Source: an uncultured SAR86 cluster bacterium
GTDB lineage: Bacteria; Pseudomonadota; Gammaproteobacteria; Magnimaribacterales; AG-339-G14
Assembly: GCA_902561325.1 (NCBI GenBank)
Contig: CACEOL010000002.1
Span: forward strand, 1-64,000
Length of the DNA: 64,000 bases
Direction: 5' to 3'
Part shown: positions 52,138 to 62,945 of the stretch, piece by piece
Numbering within the stretch: position 1 is the first letter of the stretch
How the letters are laid out: each line of letters starts with the position of its first letter
The notes under the pieces: model-generated
Seen by the model: only the letters and a program-made list of their open reading frames with translations
What the model was told of the DNA's origin: nothing
Databases searched by the model: none
Position numbers and translations under genes: made by a program

Positions 52138-54522
52138 ATGAATATTCCATTGGTCCCCCTTAGAGATGTAGTAATTTTTCCAGGTGTAGTCACACCTCTT
52201 TTCGTTGGTAGAGAATCATCAATTAATTCTCTACAAAAGGCTATGTCAGATGATAAATCCGTAATGCTAATTGCTCAAAGAGAAGCAAATACAGAGAACC
52301 CCAATCAAAAAGATTTATATGAAATTGGAACGGTTTCTACCATACTGCAGTTAATTAAACTTCCTGACGGTACTTACAAAGTATTGGTTGAGGGAATAAA
52401 AAGGGCAAAATTACAAAATTTAATTTCTGGAAAAGATGTTTTAGATGCCGAGGTTGATATTCTTGAAGATTCTGAAATGGAAGAAGATCTTAAGAAAAGT
52501 TATGTAAATACTTTGCAGTCTCAATTTAGAGAGCTTTCAAAAACGTCTCAAAAAATTAGACCTGAAATTGCTAATCAAGTCAGATCGGTAGAAAGATTAG
52601 AAAAATTAATTGACACCCTAGTCGGCCATTTATCCATCTCTATAGCGGATAGACAAATCTTACTTGAGGAACTTGATTTAGAGGAAAGAGCTAAAAATTT
52701 AGTTAATCTTCTTGAAACCCAGCTTGACCTTACGCAAATGGAAAAAAAGATTCGTAATAGAGTTAAGAAACAAATGGAAAAGAGCCAAAAAGAATATTAC
52801 TTAAGCGAACAGATGAAGGCTCTAAAAAAAGAAATGGGTGAAGGTGATGACCTTGATGATGAGGTGGAGATTCTAGAAAAGAAAATCAAAGACTCTGGAA
52901 TGCCTGATGATGCTAAAGAAAAAGTTAATACAGAATTAAATAAATTTAAGCTTATGCCTCCTATGTCGGCTGAGGCTTCAGTGGTGAGAGGATATATCGA
53001 TTGGATGACAAGTATTCCTTGGAAAAAGAAATCTAAAATTCAAAAAAATATTGAAAATGCAAGTAAAGTTTTAGAAACAGATCATCATGGTCTTGAAGAA
53101 GTAAAAGAAAGAATTCTTGAATACCTTGCAGTTCAAAAAAGAGTATCAAAACTTAAAGGTCCTGTTTTATGTTTAGTTGGACCGCCAGGAGTAGGAAAAA
53201 CTTCATTAGGAGAATCCATTGCAAGGGCAACTGGGAGAAAATTCACTAGAGTTTCCCTAGGTGGAGTAAGAGATGAAGCAGAAATAAGAGGGCATAGAAG
53301 AACTTATATTGGTTCTATGCCTGGGAAAATACTTCAGAAAATGTCTAAAGTAGGCGTGAAAAACCCTTTATTTCTTCTTGATGAAATTGACAAAATTGGA
53401 ATGGATTATAGAGGCGATCCATCGTCTGCGCTTCTTGAAGTTTTAGACCCTGAGCAAAACCATACATTTAATGATCATTACCTAGAAGTTGATTATGATT
53501 TATCTGATGTTATGTTTGTTTGTACAGCAAACTCGTTGGATATTCCTGCTCCTTTATTAGATAGAATGGAGATAATTAGGCTACCTGGCTATACAGAAGA
53601 TGAAAAATTAAGTATTGCTAAAGACTATCTTGTAAAAAAACAACTCAAGAATAATGGATTGGATGAATCTGAAATTAATATTTCAGATAATTCCATATTA
53701 GATGTAATTCGATATTACACAAGAGAAGCAGGTGTTAGATCTTTAGAAAGAGAGATTGCAAAAATTTGTAGAAAAACAATTAAAAAGATAGCCGATCTCA
53801 AAGAAAAAAAATTAATAAAAGTCACTCCAAAAATACTTGAAGATATCTTAGGTGTTAAAAAATTTGATTATGGCGAAGCTAAAGATAAAGACCGAATCGG
53901 CCAAGTAACCGGATTAGCATGGACTCAAGTTGGTGGAGAACTTTTAACCATAGAAGCATCAGCATTTAAAGGTAAGGGTAAAATAATTAAAACTGGAAAA
54001 CTTGGAGATGTTATGCAGGAATCTATTCAAGCAGCAATTTCAGTGATTCGAGCTAGAGCAGAATCTTTAGGGATTAATCCAGATTTTCATGAATTAAATG
54101 ATCTTCATATTCATGTTCCTGAAGGAGCAACTCCAAAAGATGGACCTAGTGCAGGTATAGGCATGTGTACCGCTGTAGCATCAGTCTTGTCTGAAATTCC
54201 AGTTAGGGCTGACGTAGCCATGACAGGTGAAATTACCTTACGAGGCGAAGTTCTAAAAATCGGAGGCTTGAAAGAGAAGTTATTAGCCGCAAAAAGAGGC
54301 GGTATTAAGACAGTACTAATTCCTGAAGGCAACGTTGGAGACTTAAGAGAAATTCCTGACAAAATAAAAAATAAAATAGAAATCAGACCTGTCAAATGGA
54401 TTGATGAAGTTTTTGATCTAGTTTTGACTGAAAAACCTAAAATCTGGGAAGAAAAAGGCGAAAATTCCTCTAAATCTGCAAGAAGAAGAAAAACAAAAAA
54501 AGATAAGCTTGAAACCCATTAA
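52138..54522 (+). CDS. lon: ATP-dependent protease Lon
   Basis: 794 residues, slightly longer than E. coli (784). The LAN domain starts [14 protein letters not shown], Walker A is GPPGVGKTS, the AAA+ arm has [15 protein letters not shown], and the Ser-Lys dyad lies in DGPSAGIGM and [15 protein letters not shown] Lys/Arg-rich tail ([12 protein letters not shown]) extends the C-terminus. Degrades misfolded and regulatory proteins. It follows clpX by 45 nt with its own candidate promoter. Confidence 0.97.
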   Translation: MNIPLVPLRDVVIFPGVVTPLFVGRESSINSLQKAMSDDKSVMLIAQREANTENPNQKDLYEIGTVSTILQLIKLPDGTYKVLVEGIKRAKLQNLISGKDVLDAEVDILEDSEMEEDLKKSYVNTLQSQFRELSKTSQKIRPEIANQVRSVERLEKLIDTLVGHLSISIADRQILLEELDLEERAKNLVNLLETQLDLTQMEKKIRNRVKKQMEKSQKEYYLSEQMKALKKEMGEGDDLDDEVEILEKKIKDSGMPDDAKEKVNTELNKFKLMPPMSAEASVVRGYIDWMTSIPWKKKSKIQKNIENASKVLETDHHGLEEVKERILEYLAVQKRVSKLKGPVLCLVGPPGVGKTSLGESIARATGRKFTRVSLGGVRDEAEIRGHRRTYIGSMPGKILQKMSKVGVKNPLFLLDEIDKIGMDYRGDPSSALLEVLDPEQNHTFNDHYLEVDYDLSDVMFVCTANSLDIPAPLLDRMEIIRLPGYTEDEKLSIAKDYLVKKQLKNNGLDESEINISDNSILDVIRYYTREAGVRSLEREIAKICRKTIKKIADLKEKKLIKVTPKILEDILGVKKFDYGEAKDKDRIGQVTGLAWTQVGGELLTIEASAFKGKGKIIKTGKLGDVMQESIQAAISVIRARAESLGINPDFHELNDLHIHVPEGATPKDGPSAGIGMCTAVASVLSEIPVRADVAMTGEITLRGEVLKIGGLKEKLLAAKRGGIKTVLIPEGNVGDLREIPDKIKNKIEIRPVKWIDEVFDLVLTEKPKIWEEKGENSSKSARRRKTKKDKLETH

Positions 54523-54540
54523 AAAAGGTGTTTTAAGCTT
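54505..54540 (+). repeat. Inverted repeat over the lon 3' end
   Basis: AAGCTTGAAACCC and GGTGTTTTAAGCTT pair with few mismatches across a nine-base A-rich loop. It overlaps the lon stop codon. No T-run follows, so it is a weak terminator at most; it might protect the lon mRNA 3' end. Confidence 0.35.
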
Positions 54541-54550
54541 TAAATCTCGC

Positions 54551-54579
54551 TTGACAGAAATATATCTACATGTCTAAAT
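54551..54579 (+). promoter_or_regulatory. Candidate hupB promoter
   Basis: TTGACA (54551-54556) and TCTAAA (54573-54578) with a 16-bp spacer. A second TTGACA at 54587-54592 is followed by TGTCTAAGG, so a segment ending in GTCTAA is partly repeated. Which of the two is used cannot be told from the sequence. Confidence 0.45.
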
Positions 54580-54635
54580 CACTTTATTGACATTGTGTCT
54601 AAGGATTTTAACAACTTTATTTAGGAGAGAGACTA

Positions 54636-54905
54636 GTGAATAAAGCCGAATTAATAGAAGCAGTTGCAGACGCGACTGATACCTCAAAAGCAGAAGCCAG
54701 CAGAACTTTAGATGCTGTGCTAGATTCAATCGCAGGAGCTTTAAGTAATGGAGATTCCGTTGCGCTTGTTGGATTTGGAACTTTCAACGTAAGAGAAAGA
54801 GCAGCAAGAATGGGAAGAAACCCAGCAACTGGCGAAACTATCCAAATTGCCGCTTCTAAAGGCGTGGGCTTTAAAGCCGGTAAAAGTCTCAAAGATAGTT
54901 TATAA
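54636..54905 (+). CDS. hupB: DNA-binding protein HU
   Basis: 89 residues with the HU/IHF signature GFGTFNVRERAARMGRNPATGE. The start is GTG with AGGAGAGA upstream. It compacts and bends DNA. Its place after lon matches the E. coli order lon-hupB-ppiD. A strong terminator follows. Confidence 0.96.
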   Translation: MNKAELIEAVADATDTSKAEASRTLDAVLDSIAGALSNGDSVALVGFGTFNVRERAARMGRNPATGETIQIAASKGVGFKAGKSLKDSL

Positions 54906-54916
54906 ACTTATTTTTT

Positions 54917-54955
54917 AAAACGCGTCCTATATTTATAGGGCGCGTTTTTATTTTA
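54917..54955 (+). terminator. Rho-independent terminator after hupB
   Basis: AAACGCG-T-CCTATA pairs with TATAGG-G-CGCGTTT, about 14 bp with one T-G wobble and a 2-nt loop, followed by TTTTTATTTTAT. It is the clearest terminator for plus-strand genes in the window and separates hupB from ppiD. Confidence 0.88.
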
Positions 54956-54965
54956 TAATCAAAAA

Positions 54966-56765
54966 ATGTCTGCACTTCAAAACATAAGAAAAGGATTATC
55001 ATCGACTGGCTCATCTATCATTGTGGCGGTATTAATTTTTGGTTTGGTTGCAACATTTGGTGGATTTTTAACTGATCCATCTGCTCCTTCAAATACACCA
55101 TTAAAGATAAACGGCAAAAACATTTCTTTTGGAGAATATAATTTAGAATTTAGTAGGATATCCTCATTATTTTCTGAAGGTGACATATCAGAGGAATTAA
55201 TTGATGAAATAACTAGAAACTCAATAATTTCAAAAGAGTTGGTATATCAAAAAGCTTTAGATTTACAAATGAATGTTTCCGATGATTATGTAAATACCTT
55301 AATTGCAAATGACATCTCATTCCAAACTAATGATGTATTCGATACAGCCTTATTTGCAGGATATATGGCAAGACTTGGTTTAACAGTTAATGATTATAGA
55401 GAACTAGTTAAATCAAAATATTTAGCGAATGCTTTAAGCGATTTCATATCTCGTTCTGAATTTTCTTTAGATTCTTCAGCATTGAATTTTATTCAAGCTA
55501 CAAATCAACAAAGATCTTTAAGTTTTTATAAATTAGATCTTATTGAAATTTCTGAAAAAGAAATAATCCCAGATTCAGAAATCTTGAATTATTATCAACA
55601 AAATCAGTTTAAATTTATTGAACCAAAAAAAATCTCTGTTAACTATATTGTTTTGAATGAGAATCTTTATAGAGATTCTTTGGAAGTTTCTTCTCAAGAA
55701 ATATTAGATGAGAGAAATCTTAAAGAAGAGAGCGATGACAATTCTCAAACAAGAGTAAGTCATATTCAACTAAGTTTTTCTTCCGAAGAAGAAAAGGAAG
55801 AACAATTAAGTATAGCTAATATAATTCTTGAGAAACTTTCAGACTCAATTACTTTTGAGTTATTAGTTGAGGAGTATTCTGACGATTTTGGAAGTAATAA
55901 TAATGGAGGAGATTTAGGTTATACAGATGGAACAATACTTCCCGAAGAATTTGAATCGGAAATAAAGAGTTTATCTGTTAATGATATTTCTCAAATTATA
56001 GAAATGCCGAGTTCAATTCATATTTTAAAAGTTACAGAAAAGAATGAATTTCTATTTTCTGATGATGAAATTAAGGAAATGATTCTATCTAATAAATCTC
56101 AAGAAATTCTTAATAAAACTCTTTTAAATATTGAAGATAACTATTTAGGTCTTACCTTGGATGTTCTCAATTCTGATTTAGGTCTTCAAATTCAAAAATC
56201 AAAGCAATTTGATAAGGATAATTTACCTGAAGAGCTTCTCTCCTTTAATGTTTCAGATGAAATCTTCAATCAAGATGATGTAAGTACAGAATTTTTTGGT
56301 CCTTATGAAGACGAAACAGGAAATTTTCTTTTATTTGAAATTAACGATGTGAAGCAAGAAACTTTACTCTCTCAATCTGTTGCGCAGCCTGAAATTAAAA
56401 AGATACTTCAACTTGAGCAAGCACAAGACACTATTATGCAAGAGTTAGAAAAATATGAAACTAAAGCAATTGATAACAGGTTGTCAGAATTTAATTCATA
56501 TTCATTAATTAAAAGGGATAGTAGTCTTTTACCAGATAACTTACTCAGTGATTTATTTACAGTCAGTCTTGAAAATCCTGTGTTTATCTCTTCCCAAGAA
56601 AATGGGGATATCTATGTAGTCAGATTAACTAAAATTAAAAACTCTAAAAATCTTGCCAAGAAAGAAGATATAGAAGCGGCTAAGAATTCCTTGAAAGCAT
56701 TGAATTCAAGATCTTATCTCGATACTTTTTTTAAAGAATTAGAGTCAAGTTCTTATATTAATTAA
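54966..56765 (+). CDS. ppiD: Peptidyl-prolyl cis-trans isomerase/chaperone PpiD
   Basis: 599 residues. One N-terminal membrane helix ([20 protein letters not shown]) anchors it in the inner membrane. A SurA-like N domain is followed by a parvulin domain around residues 255-360 ([21 protein letters not shown]). The latter has a recognisable GGDLG strand but a shortened active-site region. It assists folding of secreted proteins at the Sec exit. It overlaps the convergent fabI by 8 nt. Confidence 0.9.
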   Translation: MSALQNIRKGLSSTGSSIIVAVLIFGLVATFGGFLTDPSAPSNTPLKINGKNISFGEYNLEFSRISSLFSEGDISEELIDEITRNSIISKELVYQKALDLQMNVSDDYVNTLIANDISFQTNDVFDTALFAGYMARLGLTVNDYRELVKSKYLANALSDFISRSEFSLDSSALNFIQATNQQRSLSFYKLDLIEISEKEIIPDSEILNYYQQNQFKFIEPKKISVNYIVLNENLYRDSLEVSSQEILDERNLKEESDDNSQTRVSHIQLSFSSEEEKEEQLSIANIILEKLSDSITFELLVEEYSDDFGSNNNGGDLGYTDGTILPEEFESEIKSLSVNDISQIIEMPSSIHILKVTEKNEFLFSDDEIKEMILSNKSQEILNKTLLNIEDNYLGLTLDVLNSDLGLQIQKSKQFDKDNLPEELLSFNVSDEIFNQDDVSTEFFGPYEDETGNFLLFEINDVKQETLLSQSVAQPEIKKILQLEQAQDTIMQELEKYETKAIDNRLSEFNSYSLIKRDSSLLPDNLLSDLFTVSLENPVFISSQENGDIYVVRLTKIKNSKNLAKKEDIEAAKNSLKALNSRSYLDTFFKELESSSYIN

Positions 56766-57552
56766 CTTCAGATAAATCGCCCATAGCAGTGATATTAAAT
56801 CCTGCATCAACATAAAGTATTTCACCTGTTATTCCGCTTGCTAAATCTGAACAAAGAAAAGCAGCTGCATTACCTACTTCTTCAGAAGTGATGTTTCTTT
56901 TCAGCGGGGCTCTGGATTCATTATAAGAGAGCATTTTTTTGAAGCTTTTCACACCTGATGCAGCCAATGTTTTTACTGGTCCAGCAGAAATTGCATTTAC
57001 TCTAATCTGGTCAGCACCCATGCTATTTGCAAGATATCTTGTAGTAGATTCTAAAGCTGCTTTTGCAACGCCCATGACATTGTAGTTTGGTAAAGTTCTT
57101 TGCGCTCCAAGATAAGAGAGAGTCAATAATGAGGCATTTCTATTTTTCATTAAATACTTAGCTTTTTGGGCAAGAGCAGTAAAGCTAAAAACACTAATAT
57201 CGTGGGCAATCTTAAACCCTTCTCTGGTGGCAACATCCACAAAATTTCCATCTAGCTCGTTTGCTGGGGCAAATCCAACAGCATGAACAATTCCGTCTAA
57301 ATATCCCCATTTAATTTCAACTTCTTTAATTAGAGAATCTATTGAATCATCATCACTTACATCGCACTCAAAATAATTTTTACATCCTAAAGGATCTCCA
57401 ACCTGAGAGACTTTTTTTAATAATCTCTCGCTTTGATAAGATAAAAATAAATCAGCTCCTTGATCGGACATAGATTTTGCTATACCAGCTGCAATTGAAA
57501 ATTTGTTTGCTACACCAACAATTAAAAACTTTTTATCTTTAAGAAATGACAT
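56758..57552 (-). CDS. fabI: Enoyl-ACP reductase (NADH) FabI
   Basis: 264 residues. It completes each fatty acid elongation cycle. The active site is the FabI form Y-x6-K in [29 protein letters not shown] and [17 protein letters not shown] are also FabI-specific. It converges with ppiD and is divergent from the TonB receptor. The FabY-like ketosynthase earlier in the window belongs to the same pathway. Confidence 0.95.
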   Translation of the reverse strand: MSFLKDKKFLIVGVANKFSIAAGIAKSMSDQGADLFLSYQSERLLKKVSQVGDPLGCKNYFECDVSDDDSIDSLIKEVEIKWGYLDGIVHAVGFAPANELDGNFVDVATREGFKIAHDISVFSFTALAQKAKYLMKNRNASLLTLSYLGAQRTLPNYNVMGVAKAALESTTRYLANSMGADQIRVNAISAGPVKTLAASGVKSFKKMLSYNESRAPLKRNITSEEVGNAAAFLCSDLASGITGEILYVDAGFNITAMGDLSEVN

Positions 57553-57629
57553 AAAAATAATTTTAGCATTGCAATTAGTAAAAAAGATTTTTTATCGTAA
57601 TTTAAATCAAATATAATCGTTTTTTTCTC

Positions 57630-60416
57630 ATGAAAAATTTTTTACTATTTTTTTTAATTTTTTCTTTTTTTGGAACTTTATTTGGAGAAGTTACTGAGGA
57701 TGTTTACGTAACTGGTAGTTCAATTAAGAAATCTTCATTATTGGTTGCCAATCCTATATCTTCATTTGATTTAGATGATATTAAAAATAGAGGAACTCTT
57801 CATATTGAAAACTTTCTTAGTTTTTTACCTCAAATAAATCCAAGTAACTCATCTTTTCATTCTAATAAAGCAACTGGAACTGCATCTGTGAGTTTAAGAG
57901 GTCTAGGCGGCACTAGGACCTTAGTTCTCTTGAATGGGAAAAGACTTTCTCCTGGTACACCAATGAATGGAACAGCAGAGCAAGATTTAAGCCAAATTCC
58001 TTTCTCGCTGATTAAGAAAGTTGATGTTCTTACTGGAGGCAAGTCAACGATTTATGGTTCTGATGCAATAGGTGGAGTAATTAATTTTCAATTAGATAGA
58101 AAATTTTCAGGCATAGATATCTCTTATCAACACTCTTTTTATAACCATCAAAATGATGATAGTAATTTGAGAACTCTGCATATTTCTAACAATTATGATT
58201 TGTCTCCAAAATCTGTATCCGATGGTCATAAAAATGCTATACAAATTTCTTTGGGATATGAAATTTTTCAAGATATTCATCTTACCTCTTTCTTTAATTA
58301 TAGGTCTGTTGATGAAGTTACTTGGTCTCAAAGAGACATAAGCGTCTGTGCTTTGAGTGGAAATGATACTTGTAGGGGCTCAAGTACATCACCCGAGGGC
58401 AAATTTAGTGAAAATAGAGTTGGCGGGAAAAACTTTTACGTACAAAACGATACCTTTGTTGAAGGTACAACTCGATATAATTTTGCGTCTAAAAACCATT
58501 TACTTAGACCCGATAAAAAAAATGATATAGGAATCTTACTGACTTTTGAAAATCTTAAGAATCATATTTTCAATTTAGATTATTTTAAGACATCTCACAA
58601 AACTACTGGCCAATTAGATTATTCTGGGGTTTTTCGACTTTCTGTAGATCTTCCTTGTAACAATCCTTTCTTATCAAATCAACAATTTAATACAATTTGT
58701 ACAAATAACGGTTTGACATCATCAGATACTACTCCTCTATATATAAGCAGAAGAAACATAGAAGGCAATCCAAGAAGACAGAGCTTTAAGCATTCCACGG
58801 ATAGGGTAGTCTTCGATGTTGAAGGTAAAATTAACAATGACTGGTTTTATAATTTTAGCCTTCAAAGTTCAAGAACAAATACTGATTTTACTTACTTCAA
58901 TGATATTTCTAAATCTAGAGCAACAAATGCATTAAATGTAACAGGATCGGCATCAAATCCAGCTTGTATATTAGGAGGGAATTGTAAACCTTGGAATATT
59001 TTTAGATTAACAAATGGTAATGTACAGAATTCAGCAGCATTAGGCGTCACTCAAGAAGCTCTAGACTACATATCAACGAATTTAAATGTAGATGCCGAAT
59101 TAACTGAAAAACAGTATAGGTTTGTAACCTCAAAATCTTTTACATTAAAGAATTCAATTTTACCTTCTTTGGATTTAGCCTTAGGTATTGAATATAGAGA
59201 TTTAAATTTAAAGAAAAATGCGGAAGATTTCTCTGACGGAGCAGGTCAACAATATCCTCATTCAAGCTTGTATGGAGACTTAAAGGTCAAAGAATTCTTT
59301 TCAGAAATTTATTTTCCTTTTGTAACAGACACCAATTTAAACTTAAGTATAAGGTATTCTGATTATTCATTAGAGGAAGATGCCTTGACTTATGACTTAG
59401 GACTGGTACATCTGTTTAATGATAAACATACATTTAAATTTTCACAGCAAAAAGCTATAAGAATGCCGGATATTAATGATCTTTATAGTCCTGCAAAAGT
59501 ACAACAAACTTTTCTAGACAATGATCCTTGTTCCGGTGCAAATCCTCAAAGATCTTTTTCTGATTGCTCGAGAACTGGGGTAACTCAATCTTTATACGGA
59601 ACAATTTCAAATACTGAAGATCAAGTCAATTCTCTTGTAGGCGGCAATCTAAATTTACGTCCTGAAACTGCACATACAAACAGCTTAAGTTACCTTTTTT
59701 CTGATGAAATTGATTTGGAAATTGATTTTTATTCAATTTCTCTTAAAGATAAAATTGGGTCAGCAGATGCTTCATTTATTTTAAATAGATGTTTGGATTC
59801 TGGAGAACCTTATTTTTGCAATCTAATTGAGAGAAATTCAACAACAGGAACTTTTTATGAAGGAACAGGAAAAATTGCTTCACCTCTTTTAAATGTATCC
59901 AGTCAAAAAATTTCCGGTTTAGATATAAATATTGTTAAGAGACTTTTCATGGATTTTGGCGAATTAAGAATTAATAATTTTCTTTCTTACTTACTTAAAA
60001 ATGACATTCAGCTTAGATCATCACTTCCGATTGAAGATTGTAAAGGTAAGTATGAAAATACCTGTGGACTGCCATCACCAAAACTTCAAAATGTATTTAA
60101 CATGGAATTTATTTATAAAATTTTACAATTTGATACTTCAACAAATCTCACAATCCGCTACATTGATAGTGTTGAAGATTCAAACACGACCAACCCTATT
60201 GATTTCAGTAGTTTTTATTATTTAGATACGAATTTTTCAATAAATTTGATTGACGATTTAATTTTTTCTTTTGGTATTAATAATATTCAAGATAAGAATC
60301 CGCCTTTAAATGGTAAATCAATCAATTATGTACCCGGGAACGCAAATACTTATCCATCTTATTATGATCCACTAGGAAGATTTATTTACCTAAATATTTC
60401 AAAGAGAATTTATTGA
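57630..60416 (+). CDS. TonB-dependent outer-membrane receptor
   Basis: 928 residues with a signal peptide (FLLFFLIFSFFGTLFG). The plug domain begins near VYVTGSSIKKSS and includes SLRGLGGTRTLVLLNGKRL and GGKSTIYGSDAIGGVINFQL. A C-terminal 22-strand barrel ends in FIYLNISKRIY, with the terminal aromatic residue expected for Bam recognition. Cysteines in the loops (CALSGNDTC, CILGGNC) suggest disulfides. A TATAAT ends 12 nt before the ATG, giving a very short leader. OppA overlaps by 1 nt, which suggests peptide or oligomer import. Confidence 0.9.
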   Translation: MKNFLLFFLIFSFFGTLFGEVTEDVYVTGSSIKKSSLLVANPISSFDLDDIKNRGTLHIENFLSFLPQINPSNSSFHSNKATGTASVSLRGLGGTRTLVLLNGKRLSPGTPMNGTAEQDLSQIPFSLIKKVDVLTGGKSTIYGSDAIGGVINFQLDRKFSGIDISYQHSFYNHQNDDSNLRTLHISNNYDLSPKSVSDGHKNAIQISLGYEIFQDIHLTSFFNYRSVDEVTWSQRDISVCALSGNDTCRGSSTSPEGKFSENRVGGKNFYVQNDTFVEGTTRYNFASKNHLLRPDKKNDIGILLTFENLKNHIFNLDYFKTSHKTTGQLDYSGVFRLSVDLPCNNPFLSNQQFNTICTNNGLTSSDTTPLYISRRNIEGNPRRQSFKHSTDRVVFDVEGKINNDWFYNFSLQSSRTNTDFTYFNDISKSRATNALNVTGSASNPACILGGNCKPWNIFRLTNGNVQNSAALGVTQEALDYISTNLNVDAELTEKQYRFVTSKSFTLKNSILPSLDLALGIEYRDLNLKKNAEDFSDGAGQQYPHSSLYGDLKVKEFFSEIYFPFVTDTNLNLSIRYSDYSLEEDALTYDLGLVHLFNDKHTFKFSQQKAIRMPDINDLYSPAKVQQTFLDNDPCSGANPQRSFSDCSRTGVTQSLYGTISNTEDQVNSLVGGNLNLRPETAHTNSLSYLFSDEIDLEIDFYSISLKDKIGSADASFILNRCLDSGEPYFCNLIERNSTTGTFYEGTGKIASPLLNVSSQKISGLDINIVKRLFMDFGELRINNFLSYLLKNDIQLRSSLPIEDCKGKYENTCGLPSPKLQNVFNMEFIYKILQFDTSTNLTIRYIDSVEDSNTTNPIDFSSFYYLDTNFSINLIDDLIFSFGINNIQDKNPPLNGKSINYVPGNANTYPSYYDPLGRFIYLNISKRIY

Positions 60417-62008
60417 TGCATTGGCTAATAATATTTTTTTTATTTCTTGCTGGTTGCTCAGGAAACACTGATCAGAAATCAAAAGTTGATCTTTATACAG
60501 AGCAAGGAATTTTACTTCTTGGAAATGGTACAGAACCTTCTGGAATAGATCCTCATATTGTTACAGGAGTTCCAGAACATAAAATATTGTTAGCTCTTTT
60601 GGAAGGGCTAGTTATTTTTAATCCACAAAACAACGGGGTGCTTCCTGGAGTAGCATCAGAATGGATGATAAGTGAGGATGGCTTAACTTATACTTTTATT
60701 TTTAATCCAGAGGCGAAATGGACAAACGGCGAATCAGTGAAACCTGAACATTTTGTTTATTCTTGGAAAAGAATTCTTTCACCTGAACTAGGAGCGCAAT
60801 ATGCAGACATGCTATATGTCATCAAAAATGCTGAGAGTTTTCATAAAGGACAAATTAAAGATTTTTCCATGGTCGGGGTTTCTATCTTTGAAAATAAGCT
60901 TGTGGTTACATTGGAAAACCCAACCCCTTATTTTTTAAATATTTTAACTCATTATTCGACGTGGCCAGTTCACCCTGAAACTGTTGAAAAATTTGGTGGA
61001 ATGACTAGTAGAAATAATAAATGGACTAGGGTAAATAATTTTATCGGTAATGGTCCTTTTAAATTAGATTCATGGGAAATAAATAAATCTCTTAAGGTAT
61101 CAAGAAATGATTTTTATTGGGGTAACGATTTAAATAAAATTAATGGTATAGAATTTCTGCCTATTGATAATGAATTAACTCAAGATCGTTTATTTAGATC
61201 TGGTGGAATTCATTTAGCAAATACTGTTCCAACAGAAAAAATAATTAGATATAGAGAAGAAAGACCAAAGGAATTAGTTGAACATAATTATTTTGGAACC
61301 TATTACTACAGAATCAATACAAATAAATTTCCACTGAATGATGTAAATTTTAGAAAGGCATTATCTTTATCTATAGATCGTGACCTAATTGTAAAAAGTA
61401 TTTTAAAAGGTAATCAAAAAGTATCTTATTCTTTCACTCCTCCAGATGAAAATAGCTATAACCCAAATACCAAACTAGAATTTAATCCAGTTAAAGCAAA
61501 ACTACTTTTTAAACAATCAGGATATGACATAAATAATCAACCTCTTGAGGTGCTCTATAATACCTCCGAAGGCCATCAGAAAATTGCCCAAGCTATTCAA
61601 GAAATGTGGAAAAAATATTTAGGATTGAATGTAATTTTAACTAATGTTGATTGGAAAGTTTATTTAGCAAGAGAAACTCAAGGAGAATTTGATATATCTA
61701 GAGCTGGTTGGATTGGCGATTATCCAGACCCCTTTACTTTCCTTGATATGATGGTGACAGATAGAGGAAATAATAAAACTGGCTGGAGTAATGCTAAATA
61801 TGATGAAATTTTAAATAATGCAGCTTCAAAAATTTCAACAACAAAGAGATATGAACTGTATGAAGAAGCAGAAAAAATTCTCATAGATGAACTGCCTGTC
61901 ATTCCTTTATATACTTACACCAGAACATATCTCTTAAGTGAAAGGGTTAAAAATTGGCAAAACAATATTTTAGATACCAACCCATATCAATTTCTAAGTT
62001 TGGAATAA
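60416..62008 (+). CDS. oppA: Oligopeptide ABC transporter substrate-binding lipoprotein
   Basis: 530 residues. A lipobox (LAGC) places it as a lipoprotein in the periplasm. SBP family 5 features are present: GTEPSGIDPHIVTGVPE, LTYTFIFNPEAKWTNGESVKPEHF, and LSLSIDRDLIV. I use ATG at 60416, which shares its A with the TonB receptor stop; the ORF track starts at an upstream TTG. It delivers peptides to OppBC. Confidence 0.92.
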   Translation: MHWLIIFFLFLAGCSGNTDQKSKVDLYTEQGILLLGNGTEPSGIDPHIVTGVPEHKILLALLEGLVIFNPQNNGVLPGVASEWMISEDGLTYTFIFNPEAKWTNGESVKPEHFVYSWKRILSPELGAQYADMLYVIKNAESFHKGQIKDFSMVGVSIFENKLVVTLENPTPYFLNILTHYSTWPVHPETVEKFGGMTSRNNKWTRVNNFIGNGPFKLDSWEINKSLKVSRNDFYWGNDLNKINGIEFLPIDNELTQDRLFRSGGIHLANTVPTEKIIRYREERPKELVEHNYFGTYYYRINTNKFPLNDVNFRKALSLSIDRDLIVKSILKGNQKVSYSFTPPDENSYNPNTKLEFNPVKAKLLFKQSGYDINNQPLEVLYNTSEGHQKIAQAIQEMWKKYLGLNVILTNVDWKVYLARETQGEFDISRAGWIGDYPDPFTFLDMMVTDRGNNKTGWSNAKYDEILNNAASKISTTKRYELYEEAEKILIDELPVIPLYTYTRTYLLSERVKNWQNNILDTNPYQFLSLE

Positions 62009-62012
62009 TATT

Positions 62013-62945
62013 TTGATTCAATTAATCTTAAAAAGATTATTCACTTACATCCCTGTTTTATTAGTTGTAGTCATTATTACATTCTTAATGATCCATGCTG
62101 CACCGGGAGGACCCTTTGACGCTGAAAGGGTGGCTTCACCTGAAATAATTGAGAAATTAAATGAAGCTTATAATCTAGATAAACCAATTCATGTTCAAAT
62201 TTATAATTATTTATTTAATGCTATTCAAGGAGATTTTGGACCGTCCTTTAAATATCCTGGCAGAACAGTCACAGAACTCATTATGTCAGGATTACCGACA
62301 ACTATTGAATTAGCAATTTACTCAATTCTTTTCGCAATCTTTTTAGGAGTAATTTCTGGACTTGTAGCTTCATTAAATCCAGGAAAAATTTTAGATATTG
62401 TGCCGATGTCCATCTCGTTACTAGGCATTTGTATTCCTTCAATTATTCTAGGACCAGTATTGGTTTTAATTTTTGGAATTTGGTATGAAGTTTTACCTGT
62501 TTATGGATGGGGCGATAATCCCGGCGATAAAATTCTGCCTACAATAACCCTTGGAACTGCCTATGCTGCTATTTTTGCAAGACTTACTCGAGGAGGAATG
62601 TTAGAAATTCTCGGTCAGGATTATATAAGAACTGCAAGGGCAAAGGGTCTTTCAGAGATTAGGATTGTTATTGTTCATGCTTTAAGAGGTGGAATTTTAC
62701 CGGTCATAAGTTTTTTGGGTCCTGCAATCGCCGGACTTCTTGCAGGTTCATTTGTAGTTGAAACTATATTCCAAATAAATGGAGTAGGTCGATTTTATGT
62801 TCAAGCAGCCTTTAATAGAGATTACACGATGATTTTAGGAACCTCTATTTTATTTACTTTTATGACTTTAACTTTTGTGTTGATCTCAGATATTGTAGCT
62901 TCCTTTTTAAATCCAACTTTGAGAGATTCAGGTGGTCTTGAATAG
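62013..62945 (+). CDS. oppB: Oligopeptide ABC transporter permease OppB
   Basis: 310 residues and about six membrane helices. The N-terminal YIPVLLVVVIITFLMIHAAPGGPF is typical of OppB/DppB. The EAA loop for ATPase contact is RTARAKGLSEIRIVIVHALRGGILP. The start is TTG, 4 nt after oppA. The permease pair is complete, but no ATPase gene is present in the window. Confidence 0.93.
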   Translation: MIQLILKRLFTYIPVLLVVVIITFLMIHAAPGGPFDAERVASPEIIEKLNEAYNLDKPIHVQIYNYLFNAIQGDFGPSFKYPGRTVTELIMSGLPTTIELAIYSILFAIFLGVISGLVASLNPGKILDIVPMSISLLGICIPSIILGPVLVLIFGIWYEVLPVYGWGDNPGDKILPTITLGTAYAAIFARLTRGGMLEILGQDYIRTARAKGLSEIRIVIVHALRGGILPVISFLGPAIAGLLAGSFVVETIFQINGVGRFYVQAAFNRDYTMILGTSILFTFMTLTFVLISDIVASFLNPTLRDSGGLE

